NCBI RefSeq assembly: GCF_002934265.1
Contig: NZ_PTIX01000004.1
Coordinates: forward strand, 248,001-312,000
Direction of reading: 5' to 3'
DNA: 64,000 bases
Source of the DNA: Actinokineospora auranticolor
GTDB taxonomy: Bacteria; Actinomycetota; Actinomycetes; Mycobacteriales; Pseudonocardiaceae
Part shown: one piece after another, positions 35,399-42,870 of the stretch
How the letters are laid out: every line of letters begins with the position of its first letter
How positions within the stretch are numbered: the stretch's first letter is position 1
Notes under the pieces: generated by a model
The model's input: only the letters and a program-made list of their open reading frames with translations
The model's database searches: none
What the model was told of the DNA's origin: nothing
Translations under genes and position numbers: made by a program

Positions 35399-36388
35399 GT
35401 GTCCCGTCCGAAGATCGATCCGGTGGCCTGGCGCCCCCCGCGGCCGGGTCGCGCGCCGAGCAAGCGGACGCTGCCCCGGCTGACCGTGCTGCCGGTCAAC
35501 GGACGCGGCCCGGAAGACGTCCTGATCGACGACCACGGCCACCTCTACACCGGCGTCGACGACGGCCGGATCCTCCGGCTGACCGCCGACGGCCGCCGCC
35601 TCGACACGATCGCCGACACCGGCGGCAGGCCCCTCGGCCTCGAACACCACCCCGACGGCCGCCTCCTGGTCTGCGACGCCGCGCGCGGCCTGCTGCTGGT
35701 CGACCGGGGCACCGGCGACATCGAGCTGCTGATCCCGGCCGGTGCGGACCTGCGGGTCTGCAACAACGCGGCCGTGGCGGCCGACGGCACGGTCTACTTC
35801 ACCAACTCCACCGAGCGCTTCGACCTGCCGCACTGGCGGGCGGACCTGTTCGAGCACCGGGCCACGGGCAGCCTGCGCCGGAGGTCGCCGGACGGCGAGG
35901 TCGAGGTGCTGCTCGACGGCCTGCACTTCGCCAACGGCGTGGCCCTCGCCCCGGACGAGTCGTACGTCGTGGTCGTCGACGGCTGGGAGTACGCGCTGCG
36001 CAGGGTCTGGCTGACCGGGGAGAAACAGGGGACGTCCGACGTGCTCGTCGACAACCTGCCCGGCTTCCCGGACAACATCTCGACCGGCACCGACGGCCTC
36101 ATCTGGATAGCGCTGGCCAGCCCTCGCCGCCGACTGCTGGACCTCGTCCTGCGAACCCCACCCGCCGTCCGCAAACTTCTCTGGCGGGTCCCCGAGCGGT
36201 GGTACGCGAAGGAGGGAACCGAAGTCTGGGCCCGCGCCGTCGACGGCACCACCGGCCACCCCGTCCACGACTTCAGAGGCCCCACCACCGACGGCTTCCA
36301 CATGGTCACCGGCGTCCGCGAACACCACGGCGAGATCTACCTCGGCAGCCTCGAAGCGACCTCGGTGGCCCACTTCAGCAAACCCTGA
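35399..36388 (+). CDS. SMP-30/strictosidine synthase-like beta-propeller lactonase
   Basis: A 329-residue six-bladed propeller: PEDVLIDDHGHLYTGVDDGRI, RPLGLEHHPDGRLLVCDAARG, TVYFTNSTERF, LHFANGVALAPDESYVVVVDG and PGFPDNISTGTDGLIWIAL. These carry the conserved Glu, Asn and Asp metal ligands of SMP-30/gluconolactonases and paraoxonase-like enzymes. It lacks a signal peptide. It may hydrolyse a lactone, which would fit beside a hydroxyacid pathway, but this is inference. GTG 35399 is preferred (GAGGGG 8 nt upstream); GTG 35390 is possible. Confidence 0.85.
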   Translation: MSRPKIDPVAWRPPRPGRAPSKRTLPRLTVLPVNGRGPEDVLIDDHGHLYTGVDDGRILRLTADGRRLDTIADTGGRPLGLEHHPDGRLLVCDAARGLLLVDRGTGDIELLIPAGADLRVCNNAAVAADGTVYFTNSTERFDLPHWRADLFEHRATGSLRRRSPDGEVEVLLDGLHFANGVALAPDESYVVVVDGWEYALRRVWLTGEKQGTSDVLVDNLPGFPDNISTGTDGLIWIALASPRRRLLDLVLRTPPAVRKLLWRVPERWYAKEGTEVWARAVDGTTGHPVHDFRGPTTDGFHMVTGVREHHGEIYLGSLEATSVAHFSKP

Positions 36389-36513
36389 ACCGACCCGTAT
36401 GGGGACGATCTGTCACACGACCCGGTGAAGGGGTCCGTCCCGTCGAGCTCGCCAGAGCACGATGCACGAAGTGCCACCGCCTGATAGCACTCCGTGATCA
36501 CGGGAGGATTTCG

Positions 36514-37296
36514 ATGTCGAGATCGCGCCGGTTCCTGATCCCCCTGCTCGGTCTCGTCCTGGCCCTCGCCGGCATCCCCGCCACCGCCGACGTCCCCGCC
36601 CGAGTGGTCGGCGGCACCCGCGCCCCGCAGGGCGCCTACCCGTGGATGGCCCGGCTCTCCATGGGCTGCGGCGGTTCCCTCATCGCCCCCGAGGTCGTCC
36701 TGACCGCGGGCCACTGCGTCGACGGCACCGGACCCGACGCCACCATCCAGGCCACCTTCGGCGTGGTCGACCTGCAAAGTCCAAAAGCGACAGTGGTGAA
36801 GTCGGTCTACGTCTACCGCCCCGAGCAGTACACCACCGTCAGCCGCGGCTACGACTGGGCGCTCATCAAGCTCGCCACCCGCGTCAAGGCGCCGGTGTTG
36901 CCGCTCAAGCGGGCGACCGTCACGGCCGGGCCGTTCCGCGTCCTGGGGTGGGGGGCGGACAAGGAGGGCGGCGACCAGCAGCGCTACCTGCTGCACGCCG
37001 AGGTCCCGTACGTCGACGACGCGACCTGCGCACCCCTCTACACCCGCTACGGCTACCCCTTCCTGCCCTCCGGCATGCTCTGCGCGGGCATCGTCAACGT
37101 CGGCGGGGTGGACACCTGCCAGGGCGACTCCGGCGGCCCGATGGTCATCGGCGAGGCCGACGGCACGCCCAAGCAAGTGGGGATTGTCTCGTGGGGGGTC
37201 GGCTGCGCGCGGCCGCGGTTCCCCGGCATCTACACCGAGATCGCGACCTACGCCCCGGCCATCCAGGCCGCCGTCGCGCTGCTGACGGATAGGTGA
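36514..37296 (+). CDS. Secreted trypsin-like serine protease (S1A)
   Basis: A 260-residue preproenzyme with a signal peptide (about 1-26), a very short propeptide and activation site VVGGTRAPQGAYPW. The triad is His in LTAGHC, Asp in YDWALIKL and Ser in DTCQGDSGGP. The Asp of VDTCQGDSGGP sits where trypsin has its S1 Asp189, so cleavage after Arg/Lys is expected, unlike the protease at 16677-17453. GGGAGGA lies 5 nt before the ATG. Monocistronic. Confidence 0.93.
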   Translation: MSRSRRFLIPLLGLVLALAGIPATADVPARVVGGTRAPQGAYPWMARLSMGCGGSLIAPEVVLTAGHCVDGTGPDATIQATFGVVDLQSPKATVVKSVYVYRPEQYTTVSRGYDWALIKLATRVKAPVLPLKRATVTAGPFRVLGWGADKEGGDQQRYLLHAEVPYVDDATCAPLYTRYGYPFLPSGMLCAGIVNVGGVDTCQGDSGGPMVIGEADGTPKQVGIVSWGVGCARPRFPGIYTEIATYAPAIQAAVALLTDR

Positions 37297-37504
37297 AAGG
37301 CTAGTGACGCCGGTGTTCACCGACCGGCCGCCCGCAGCGGCCTGACCTGGTGTGACACATACCTCAGCGCTCCGCTGAGCTGCGGGCTTCCGGCATTTCG
37401 GGCAACCGCCCACCAAACGACTGCTTGGTGTCCGCCGCCCCGACTGGTTTGCTTACCGCCGGACACCGCCGATCACGGGGGTTGGCGAGGGTGGAGGCAG
37501 AGCA

Positions 37505-38440
37505 GTGACCGCGACCGTCGAGGAGAGCGGGGTGGGGCCGAAACCGATGTTCGGCTCGCCCCGCGCGCACTGGCCGCAGATCGGGACGTACATCTTCATC
37601 CTGGTGCCCTTCGCCGCGCTCATCGGCGCCGTGCCGTTCGCCTGGGGCTGGGGCCTCGGCTGGGTCGACGTCGGCCTCGCCGCCTTCTTCTACACCTTCA
37701 CCTGCCTCGGGGTGACCGTCGGCTTCCACCGCTACTTCACCCACGGCGCGTTCAAGGCCAACCGCGCGGTGCGGGTCGGGCTGGCGATCGTGGGCAGCAT
37801 GGCGCTGCAGGGGCCGATCCTGCACTGGGTCGCCGACCACCGCCGCCACCACGCGTTCGCCGACCGCGACGGCGACCCGCACTCGCCGTGGGCGTTCGGC
37901 ACCTCGCCGGTCGCGCTGGCCAAGGGCTTCTGGCACGCGCACATGGGCTGGGTGTTCGACCGCAAGCTGACCAACGCCGAGCGGTTCGCCCCGGACATGC
38001 TCGCGGACACCGACATCCGCCGCGTCGACCGGCAGTTCGGCCTGTGGACCGCGGTGACGCTGCTGGCGCCCGCGCTGCTCGGCGGCCTGATCACCTGGTC
38101 GTGGTGGGGCGCGGTGACCGCGTTCTTCTGGGCCGGGCTGGTCCGGGTGTCGCTGCTGCACCACGTGACCTGGTCGGTGAACTCGATCTGCCACATCGTC
38201 GGCGACCGGCCGTTCAAGTCCCGGGACAAGGCGACCAACTTCTGGCCGCTGGCGATCCTGTCCATGGGCGAGGCCTGGCACAACCTGCACCACGCCGACC
38301 CGACCTCGGCCCGGCACGGCGTGCGGCGCGGCCAGCTCGACGTCTCGGCGCGGGTCATCTGGCTGTTCGAGCGGTTCGGCTGGGTCACCGAGGTGCGCTG
38401 GCCGACCCCGCAGCGGTTGGCCAAGTTGGCGGCCGACTGA
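37505..38440 (+). CDS. Membrane acyl-CoA (delta-9 type) desaturase
   Basis: A 311-residue di-iron desaturase with four membrane helices and three histidine boxes: GFHRYFTHGAF, DHRRHHAFAD, and EAWHNLHHADP, plus the VNSICHIVG region. It inserts a cis double bond into acyl chains with O2 and electrons from a reductase, tuning membrane fluidity. The GTG start at 37505 has only a weak ribosome site. Its stop overlaps the ATG of the PPOX-family gene (TGATG), so the two are coupled. Confidence 0.93.
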   Translation: MTATVEESGVGPKPMFGSPRAHWPQIGTYIFILVPFAALIGAVPFAWGWGLGWVDVGLAAFFYTFTCLGVTVGFHRYFTHGAFKANRAVRVGLAIVGSMALQGPILHWVADHRRHHAFADRDGDPHSPWAFGTSPVALAKGFWHAHMGWVFDRKLTNAERFAPDMLADTDIRRVDRQFGLWTAVTLLAPALLGGLITWSWWGAVTAFFWAGLVRVSLLHHVTWSVNSICHIVGDRPFKSRDKATNFWPLAILSMGEAWHNLHHADPTSARHGVRRGQLDVSARVIWLFERFGWVTEVRWPTPQRLAKLAAD

Positions 38441-38901
38441 TGCCGCGCACGGCGTCCGCCCGGGTCCCCGAGCGCGACGAGCTGCTGGAGTTCCTGCGCG
38501 CCCGCACCCGCTGCGTCCTGGTGACCACGCGCGCGGACGGCAGCCCGCAGCTCTCGCCGGTCACCTACGGCGTGGACGCCGAGGGCCGCGTGGTGGTCTC
38601 CACGTACCCGGCGCGCGCGAAGGTCGCCAACCTGCGCAGGCGGCCCGCGGCGTCGGCGTGCGTGCTGTCCGACGACTGGAACGGCCCGTACGCCCAGATC
38701 GGCGGGGAGGCGGAGGTGCTGGACCTGCCGGACGCGCTGGAGCCGCTGGTCGAGTACTACCGGTCGATCTCCGGGGAGCACCCGGACTGGTCGGCGTACC
38801 GGGCGGCGATGTCGCGGCAGGGCAAGTGCCTGGTCCGCGTCACCATCACCCACTGGGGTCCGATCGCGACCGGTGGCTTCCCGCCCGGCCTGACGCCCTG
38901 A
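38440..38901 (+). CDS. PPOX-class (pyridoxamine oxidase-like, F420/FMN-binding) protein
   Basis: A 153-residue split-barrel flavoprotein: FLRARTRCVLVTTRADGSPQLSPVTYGVDAEGRVVV, then KVANLRRRPAASACVLSDDW, and a C-terminal RVTITHWGPIATGGFPP. Actinomycete members of this class mostly bind F420 or FMN and reduce diverse enones or biliverdin-like substrates. Substrate unknown. It is coupled to the desaturase, so it might serve as an accessory redox enzyme, but nothing in the sequence proves this. Confidence 0.85.
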   Translation: MPRTASARVPERDELLEFLRARTRCVLVTTRADGSPQLSPVTYGVDAEGRVVVSTYPARAKVANLRRRPAASACVLSDDWNGPYAQIGGEAEVLDLPDALEPLVEYYRSISGEHPDWSAYRAAMSRQGKCLVRVTITHWGPIATGGFPPGLTP

Positions 38902-38983
38902 CCCCGGTCACGAGAAGTGATCACTCCTCACGCAAACGGCTTCGGGTTACTCCTTCTTTCGGGTGAGTTCTGACTGCGTTGGG

Positions 38984-39010
38984 TAATAACCTGCTCCATT
39001 CGGCCGATCA
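38984..39010 (+). promoter_or_regulatory. Sigma-28/WhiG-type promoter candidate
   Basis: TAAT-N15-GCCGATCA, against the FliA/WhiG consensus TAAA-N15-GCCGATAA: 10 of 12 specified bases match with exact spacing. The last base lies 7 nt before ATG 39018, so the transcript would be leaderless for the 62-codon ORF. The spacer includes TGCTCCATTCG, shared with 4304-4323. Confidence 0.5.
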
Positions 39011-39017
39011 CTCCGGT

Positions 39018-39206
39018 ATGTCGGTCGAGTTGAGGGACCTGGCCTGGGCGCGGATCGCCGACGAGCCGCAGGACGGTGGGTGGTCGTCGTGGTGGCGGTG
39101 GGGGCCCGCCACCGCGGACGGCGGTCGCGCGGGCCTGCGGCGTCCACTTTCGGGTGGCGCGCAACCGACTCGTTCGGGTGAGGAGCCTGCCCCGAGCGGC
39201 GAGTGA
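39018..39206 (+). CDS. Small ORF, unknown (62 residues)
   Basis: MSVELRDLAWARIADEPQDG followed by a Trp-rich stretch (GWSSWWRWGP) and a basic tail. The first 40 codons end almost wholly in G or C, as in real genes here. There is no ribosome site, but a sigma-28-like promoter ends 7 nt before the ATG, which fits a leaderless mRNA. No family recognised. It lies in the gap before the STAS gene and could share control with it. Confidence 0.4.
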   Translation: MSVELRDLAWARIADEPQDGGWSSWWRWGPATADGGRAGLRRPLSGGAQPTRSGEEPAPSGE

Positions 39207-39378
39207 CCGCCGGTGGGAAGATCGCGAACCCGCTGCCGCACGTATGCACAATTCACTGAATCAGACGCATTTTTCCTGTGGTCTTGCGCACGGGGTCGCG
39301 TCGGTGCGGTATCTGTGACGACAATCGTCAGTTATAGTCCGGCGATCTTGGTGGTGTCGTGCGCGAGGAGGTTTCGAG

Positions 39379-39750
39379 GTGGACTCGCGCGCCCCTCTCG
39401 CCGTGACGGTCAAGGGCACCCGCTCGGCCATCGTCGTCGCCGCGGTCGGCCGCATCGACATGCACACCGAGCACCTGTGGCGCGAGCAGATCGAGGACGC
39501 CTGCGCCGAGAACACCACCAAGCGCTACGTCGTCGTCGACCTGACCGGTGTCGCCTTCCTCAGCATCGGCGCGGCCTCGTTGATCCTCCGCGCGCACTAC
39601 CACTGCCTGCACCGCGGCAGGCTGCTGCGCGTCGCCGCGCCCACCGGGCCCGCGCTGAGCACCCTCCAGGTCACCGGGGTGGGTGGTCTCGTCGCGGTCT
39701 ACCGCGACCTCGAAGAAGCGCTGGAACCGGCCGGGCGCTTCCAGTGGTGA
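39379..39750 (+). CDS. STAS-domain protein (anti-sigma factor antagonist-like)
   Basis: A 123-residue single STAS domain: IVVAAVGRIDMHTEHLWREQIEDAC, YVVVDLTGVAFLSIGAASLILRAH, LLRVAAPTGPALSTLQVTGV. The Ser in FLSIGAAS sits near the usual phospho-acceptor position of SpoIIAA/BldG proteins. Such proteins release sigma factors by binding anti-sigma kinases. No partner kinase or sigma gene is adjacent. GTG 39379 is preceded by GAGGAGG with 8-nt spacing. Confidence 0.88.
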   Translation: MDSRAPLAVTVKGTRSAIVVAAVGRIDMHTEHLWREQIEDACAENTTKRYVVVDLTGVAFLSIGAASLILRAHYHCLHRGRLLRVAAPTGPALSTLQVTGVGGLVAVYRDLEEALEPAGRFQW

Positions 39751-40071
39751 TCTGACGGTGATCCGTCCGTGATTCGCGGACGGGCCATTCCGGCGCTTTC
39801 CCGATGGGGGGTATTTGGCGCGCCACGTCCCATATTGACTCGTTCGAGCGGGTCGACCGTCACCCGACCCGCCTGGTTGCCGCTCTGGGGCGGCGAGCGC
39901 GGCCACGTGCGGGGGCCGGGTCAGCCTTTGGGGCGTCATCCGGCCGACGGGCCGACTGCGGAGCGCGTTCGGGAGTCGCCACCCGGCGGGTGATCATCCG
40001 GTCGCCGCCGGGGCGAGCTGGTAGCCGTTGAGGCGCAGAGAACGCATCCCAGCCGGAGAGGAACCTCCTTC
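39751..40071. other. Intergenic region, STAS gene to secreted Thr/Asp-rich protein
   Basis: About 320 bp with no supported gene. A weak hairpin (CCGTCCG-N7-CGGACGG, 39763-39783) follows the STAS stop. TTGACT at about 39835 lies in a slightly AT-rich patch and could be a -35 element for the secreted protein, whose AGAGGA site lies just before ATG 40072. Confidence 0.4.
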
Positions 40072-40962
40072 ATGAACCGTCACCTCGTTCGCATCGTGAC
40101 CGCCCTCGCGACGACGAGTGTGCTGGCGACCACCGGCGCGACCATCGCCTCGGCCGCGCCCGCGCGCGACGGGGTCACGGCGGCCCAAGTCGTCGAGCTG
40201 ACCACGGCCTACCGCGCGCTCTACGACGCCGCCGGGGACGACGCCGCGCTGGCAGGCCGGGTGGGCGAGCTGCGCGACGTGCTCAACCACGTGCGCGGCT
40301 GCGGCGTGACCGACCTCGCCGACCCGGCGGACGCCAAGGCCGCCGAGGTGCAGAACATCCTGCCGCTGCCGGGCCCGATCAACCCCGACCTGGTCTGGGC
40401 GCTGCTCGACCTGGCCCAGTCGCTGGCCGAGGCGCTGATCAGCGTGCTGCCCCCGGGCACCCCCGGGATCCCGGCGCTGCCCCAGCTGCCACCGCTGGTC
40501 GGCGCCCTGCCCGACGTGACCGCGCCCGACCTCACCACGCCCACGACCCCGGACGTCACGGCTCCTGATGTCACTGTCACCGTCCCGGACCTGACGGCGC
40601 CGGAGGTGACCGCCCCGGACCTGAACCCGCCGGACGTCGCGATCCCGGAGCTGACGCCCCCCATTGTGACCGAACCCGACGCGACCGACACGGACGCGAC
40701 GGACACCGTCACCGACGTCACCGGCACCGACGTGACCAACACCGACGCGACCGACACCGCCACTGACATGACGGGCACCGACATCAACGGCACCCACTTC
40801 ACCGACGTCACCGGCACCGTCGCCGGCACGGACACCACTACGACCACGCACACCGGCACGGTGGACGCGCTGCTCCCGGATGAGTCCGACCTGAGCGGCA
40901 TCCCCGGCCTGCCCGCGCTGCCCGGTGGCCCGGTCGACGTGACCGGCGGCCCCGCGCGGTAG
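40072..40962 (+). CDS. Secreted Thr/Asp/Pro-rich repeat protein, unknown function
   Basis: A 296-residue exported protein. The signal peptide (about 1-29, ending ASA) is followed by a helical domain of about 90 residues with two Cys-free helices and a single CG pair region (VELTTAYRALYDAAGDD, LRDVLNHVRGCGVTDL). Next are a Pro/Leu segment, a PDVTAPD-type repeat (about 150-200), a TDATDT/TDVTGTD repeat (about 200-265) and a Gly/Pro tail. No sortase signal or membrane anchor is seen. It may be a wall-associated or extracellular matrix protein; no family recognised. Confidence 0.7.
   Translation: MNRHLVRIVTALATTSVLATTGATIASAAPARDGVTAAQVVELTTAYRALYDAAGDDAALAGRVGELRDVLNHVRGCGVTDLADPADAKAAEVQNILPLPGPINPDLVWALLDLAQSLAEALISVLPPGTPGIPALPQLPPLVGALPDVTAPDLTTPTTPDVTAPDVTVTVPDLTAPEVTAPDLNPPDVAIPELTPPIVTEPDATDTDATDTVTDVTGTDVTNTDATDTATDMTGTDINGTHFTDVTGTVAGTDTTTTTHTGTVDALLPDESDLSGIPGLPALPGGPVDVTGGPAR
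40540..40860 (+). repeat. Protein-level low-complexity repeats (PDVTAPD then TDATDTxT)
   Basis: Imperfect hexa- to octa-peptide repeats in which Thr and Asp alternate. DNA copies are diverged in codon choice, so selection seems to act on composition, not on DNA sequence. Confidence 0.7.
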
Positions 40963-41040
40963 CCCACGGACTGGCTGGCAAGACCCAGCCGAGAGGAAAC
41001 GCCGCCGCCCCGCCAACGCGCCGCGACGGCCCACACCACC

Positions 41041-41073
41041 GAGCCCCGGTGGCCCACAAGGCCACCGGGGCTC
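41041..41073 (+). terminator. Hairpin terminator before KamB-like gene
   Basis: GAGCCCCGGTGGCC pairs perfectly with 41060-41073 around CACAA. It ends the upstream secreted-protein transcript. Its right arm lies where the -35 region of the next gene's leaderless promoter should be. Confidence 0.7.
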
Positions 41074-41080
41074 GGCCAAC

Positions 41081-41086
41081 TAAACT
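41081..41086 (+). promoter_or_regulatory. -10 box of KamB-like gene (leaderless)
   Basis: TAAACT, 7 nt before ATG 41094; no ribosome site is present. Confidence 0.45.
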
Positions 41087-41093
41087 CCCGGGC

Positions 41094-41750
41094 ATGCGTC
41101 GCATCACCGGCAAACAGGTCGTCGACGTCGGTCCCGCCGAGTTCGCCGACCTGCGCGCGCGGTACTCCGGCGCGGTGCTCGACATCGGCACCGGCGACGG
41201 CAAGCACCCCCTCGCCGTGGCCCGCGCGACCCCGGACACGCTGGTGATCGGCCTGGACGCGGCCAAGGACAACCTACGCAAGGTCGCGACGAAAGCCAGC
41301 GCCAGCCCCAAGAAGGGCGGCCTCGCCAACCTGCTCTACGTGTGGGCCGCGGCCGAGCGGTTGCCCGGGGAACTGCGCGACATCACCGAGGTCCACGTGC
41401 TGATGCCGTGGGGGAGCCTGCTGCGCGGCGTGCTCGGCGGTGACCCGGCGATGCTCAAGGGCATCGCGGCGGTGTGCGCGCCGGACAGCCGGTTCCTGGT
41501 CAGCCTCAACCTGCACGCCTGGCGTCCGCCGGTCCCGGAGGTGGGGGAGCACCCGGAGCCGACGCCGGAGTCCGCCGTGGCTGAGTTGGGGCCGGTGTAC
41601 GCGGCGGCGGGGTGGCGGTTGGACGAATCCGCCTACCTCGACGACGACGCCATCGCCGCGCTGTCGACCTCGTGGACACGGCGGTTGAACTCCTCCCGCG
41701 ACCAGTTGGAGGTCTTGGCGTTGACCGGTGTGATCAACCCTTCCGACTGA
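41094..41750 (+). CDS. KamB-like 16S rRNA (adenine1408-N1)-methyltransferase
   Basis: A 218-residue AdoMet methyltransferase, the same size as KamA/KamB. It keeps the SAM motif AVLDIGTGDGKHPLAVAR, GLDAAKDNLRKVATKA, the segment KKGGLANLLYVWAAAERLP, the loop HVLMPWGSLLRGVLGGDP with the Trp implicated in A1408 recognition, and LNLHAWRPPVPEVGEHPEP. KamB methylates N1 of A1408 in helix 44 and blocks kanamycin and apramycin. Producers use it for self-protection, but homologues also occur in non-producers. No aminoglycoside biosynthetic genes lie nearby. It overlaps the next gene's end by 17 bp. Confidence 0.88.
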   Translation: MRRITGKQVVDVGPAEFADLRARYSGAVLDIGTGDGKHPLAVARATPDTLVIGLDAAKDNLRKVATKASASPKKGGLANLLYVWAAAERLPGELRDITEVHVLMPWGSLLRGVLGGDPAMLKGIAAVCAPDSRFLVSLNLHAWRPPVPEVGEHPEPTPESAVAELGPVYAAAGWRLDESAYLDDDAIAALSTSWTRRLNSSRDQLEVLALTGVINPSD

Positions 41751-42828
41751 GGCCGAGCACGAAGTCGTAGGCGCGCTTGCGCGACCAGCCGGGCTGATCG
41801 GTCAGGGCGCGCACCAGCGTCGTCGCTGAGACCTCTTGCGCCAACAACGCCGTCAGCAGCGTAGTGGGGTCAAGGTCGACGTCATCCATTTCGGACTGGA
41901 CGGGGTCCACCGCGCACAACACGTCACCGGTGAGTTCGGTGAACTCGTCCAGGGGTCCCCAGACCGGTCGTTCGTCGGTGACCAGCACCGAGGCGTGGTG
42001 GGCGCCGGTCTCGCGGGCGATCTCGGCGAGTCGGCGCGGCAGTTCGTCGCCGGGGCAGTCGAAGACCAGGCGCGCGTGCCGGTTCGTGGCCAGGCGCAGG
42101 ACTTCCTTGCGCGACCGGCCCACGGCGAGGAGCGTTGGAGCGGCGATGGGGGTCGCGCCGGACACCGCGAGTTCCGTTGGCACACCGAGACATTCGACAG
42201 TGGGACGCGCGGTAAGCAGCTTTTGGACGGTGGGGGAGATGGTGTCCGTAGTGGACACGGCGAGGATCCGTCCTTCGGTGGCCGTCGACTGCGGTGTGGC
42301 GCCGTGGGCGGTGATCACGGCACGTGCGCCGGGGTCTTCCGCGAGGACGGTGTCCGCAGCGGCGCATTCCGCCGCCAAACGCTCGTCGTGGCCCTCACCG
42401 GCGCGGTAGCGGATGACACGGTGTTCGGGCTCCGGGTTGCGGGTGACCACTACGTCGATCACGGCGTCCGGGTCGCTCATCGCCAAGACCAGCGAACGCG
42501 GTAGGTCCGCCGACGACAGGTCCGCTTCGGTGCCGAGCGTGTTCGGCAGCCTCCGTGCACTACGACGAACTACGGCGCTACCGCCGGGACGCCACCCCGA
42601 GTTGGCCACCGCGTGCACGGTGGCGCTGTCTTCCCCCACGCTGACCGTGATCCGCAACCGCCCCGCCAACGCGGCCGGGGGAGTACCCACCACCACGCCG
42701 TCCACACCGACGACGCAGGTGGCCCGTCCGGTGATGGCGCTGTCCGCGGTGAACTCCAGGGTCTTGCCGTGGGTGGCACGGATGTCACGGTGACCCCGGC
42801 AGCGCAACCGCAGCAGTTCCGTCGACAC
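41734..42828 (-). CDS. DUF371 domain protein with RsmI-like (tetrapyrrole-methylase-like) C-terminal half
   Basis: A 364-residue protein. Residues 1-145 match DUF371 (LLRLRCRGHRDIRATHGKTLEFT, then a glycine-poor beta-rich core), a domain known mainly from archaea. Residues about 190-364 resemble the second half of RsmI, the 16S C1402 ribose methylase: ECLGVPTELAVSGATPIAAP, LVFDCPGDELPRRLAEIARETG, and the C-terminal helix WSRKRAYDFVLGLSRKG. The RsmI N-terminal SAM signature GTPIGNL is absent, and SDAGTP is replaced by STTDTIS. It may therefore have lost catalysis or work with a partner. GTG start with GAGG upstream. Confidence 0.65.
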   Translation of the reverse strand: MSTELLRLRCRGHRDIRATHGKTLEFTADSAITGRATCVVGVDGVVVGTPPAALAGRLRITVSVGEDSATVHAVANSGWRPGGSAVVRRSARRLPNTLGTEADLSSADLPRSLVLAMSDPDAVIDVVVTRNPEPEHRVIRYRAGEGHDERLAAECAAADTVLAEDPGARAVITAHGATPQSTATEGRILAVSTTDTISPTVQKLLTARPTVECLGVPTELAVSGATPIAAPTLLAVGRSRKEVLRLATNRHARLVFDCPGDELPRRLAEIARETGAHHASVLVTDERPVWGPLDEFTELTGDVLCAVDPVQSEMDDVDLDPTTLLTALLAQEVSATTLVRALTDQPGWSRKRAYDFVLGLSRKG

Positions 42829-42870
42829 TTCGGCCCCCTACCTCTTCGCGGCTGAGTGGACCGTATCCCG

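Noticed and set aside
28447-36388. Secondary-metabolite gene cluster
   Set aside because: No ketosynthase, condensation, terpene or RiPP enzymes are present; the ligase and dehydrogenase fit catabolism.
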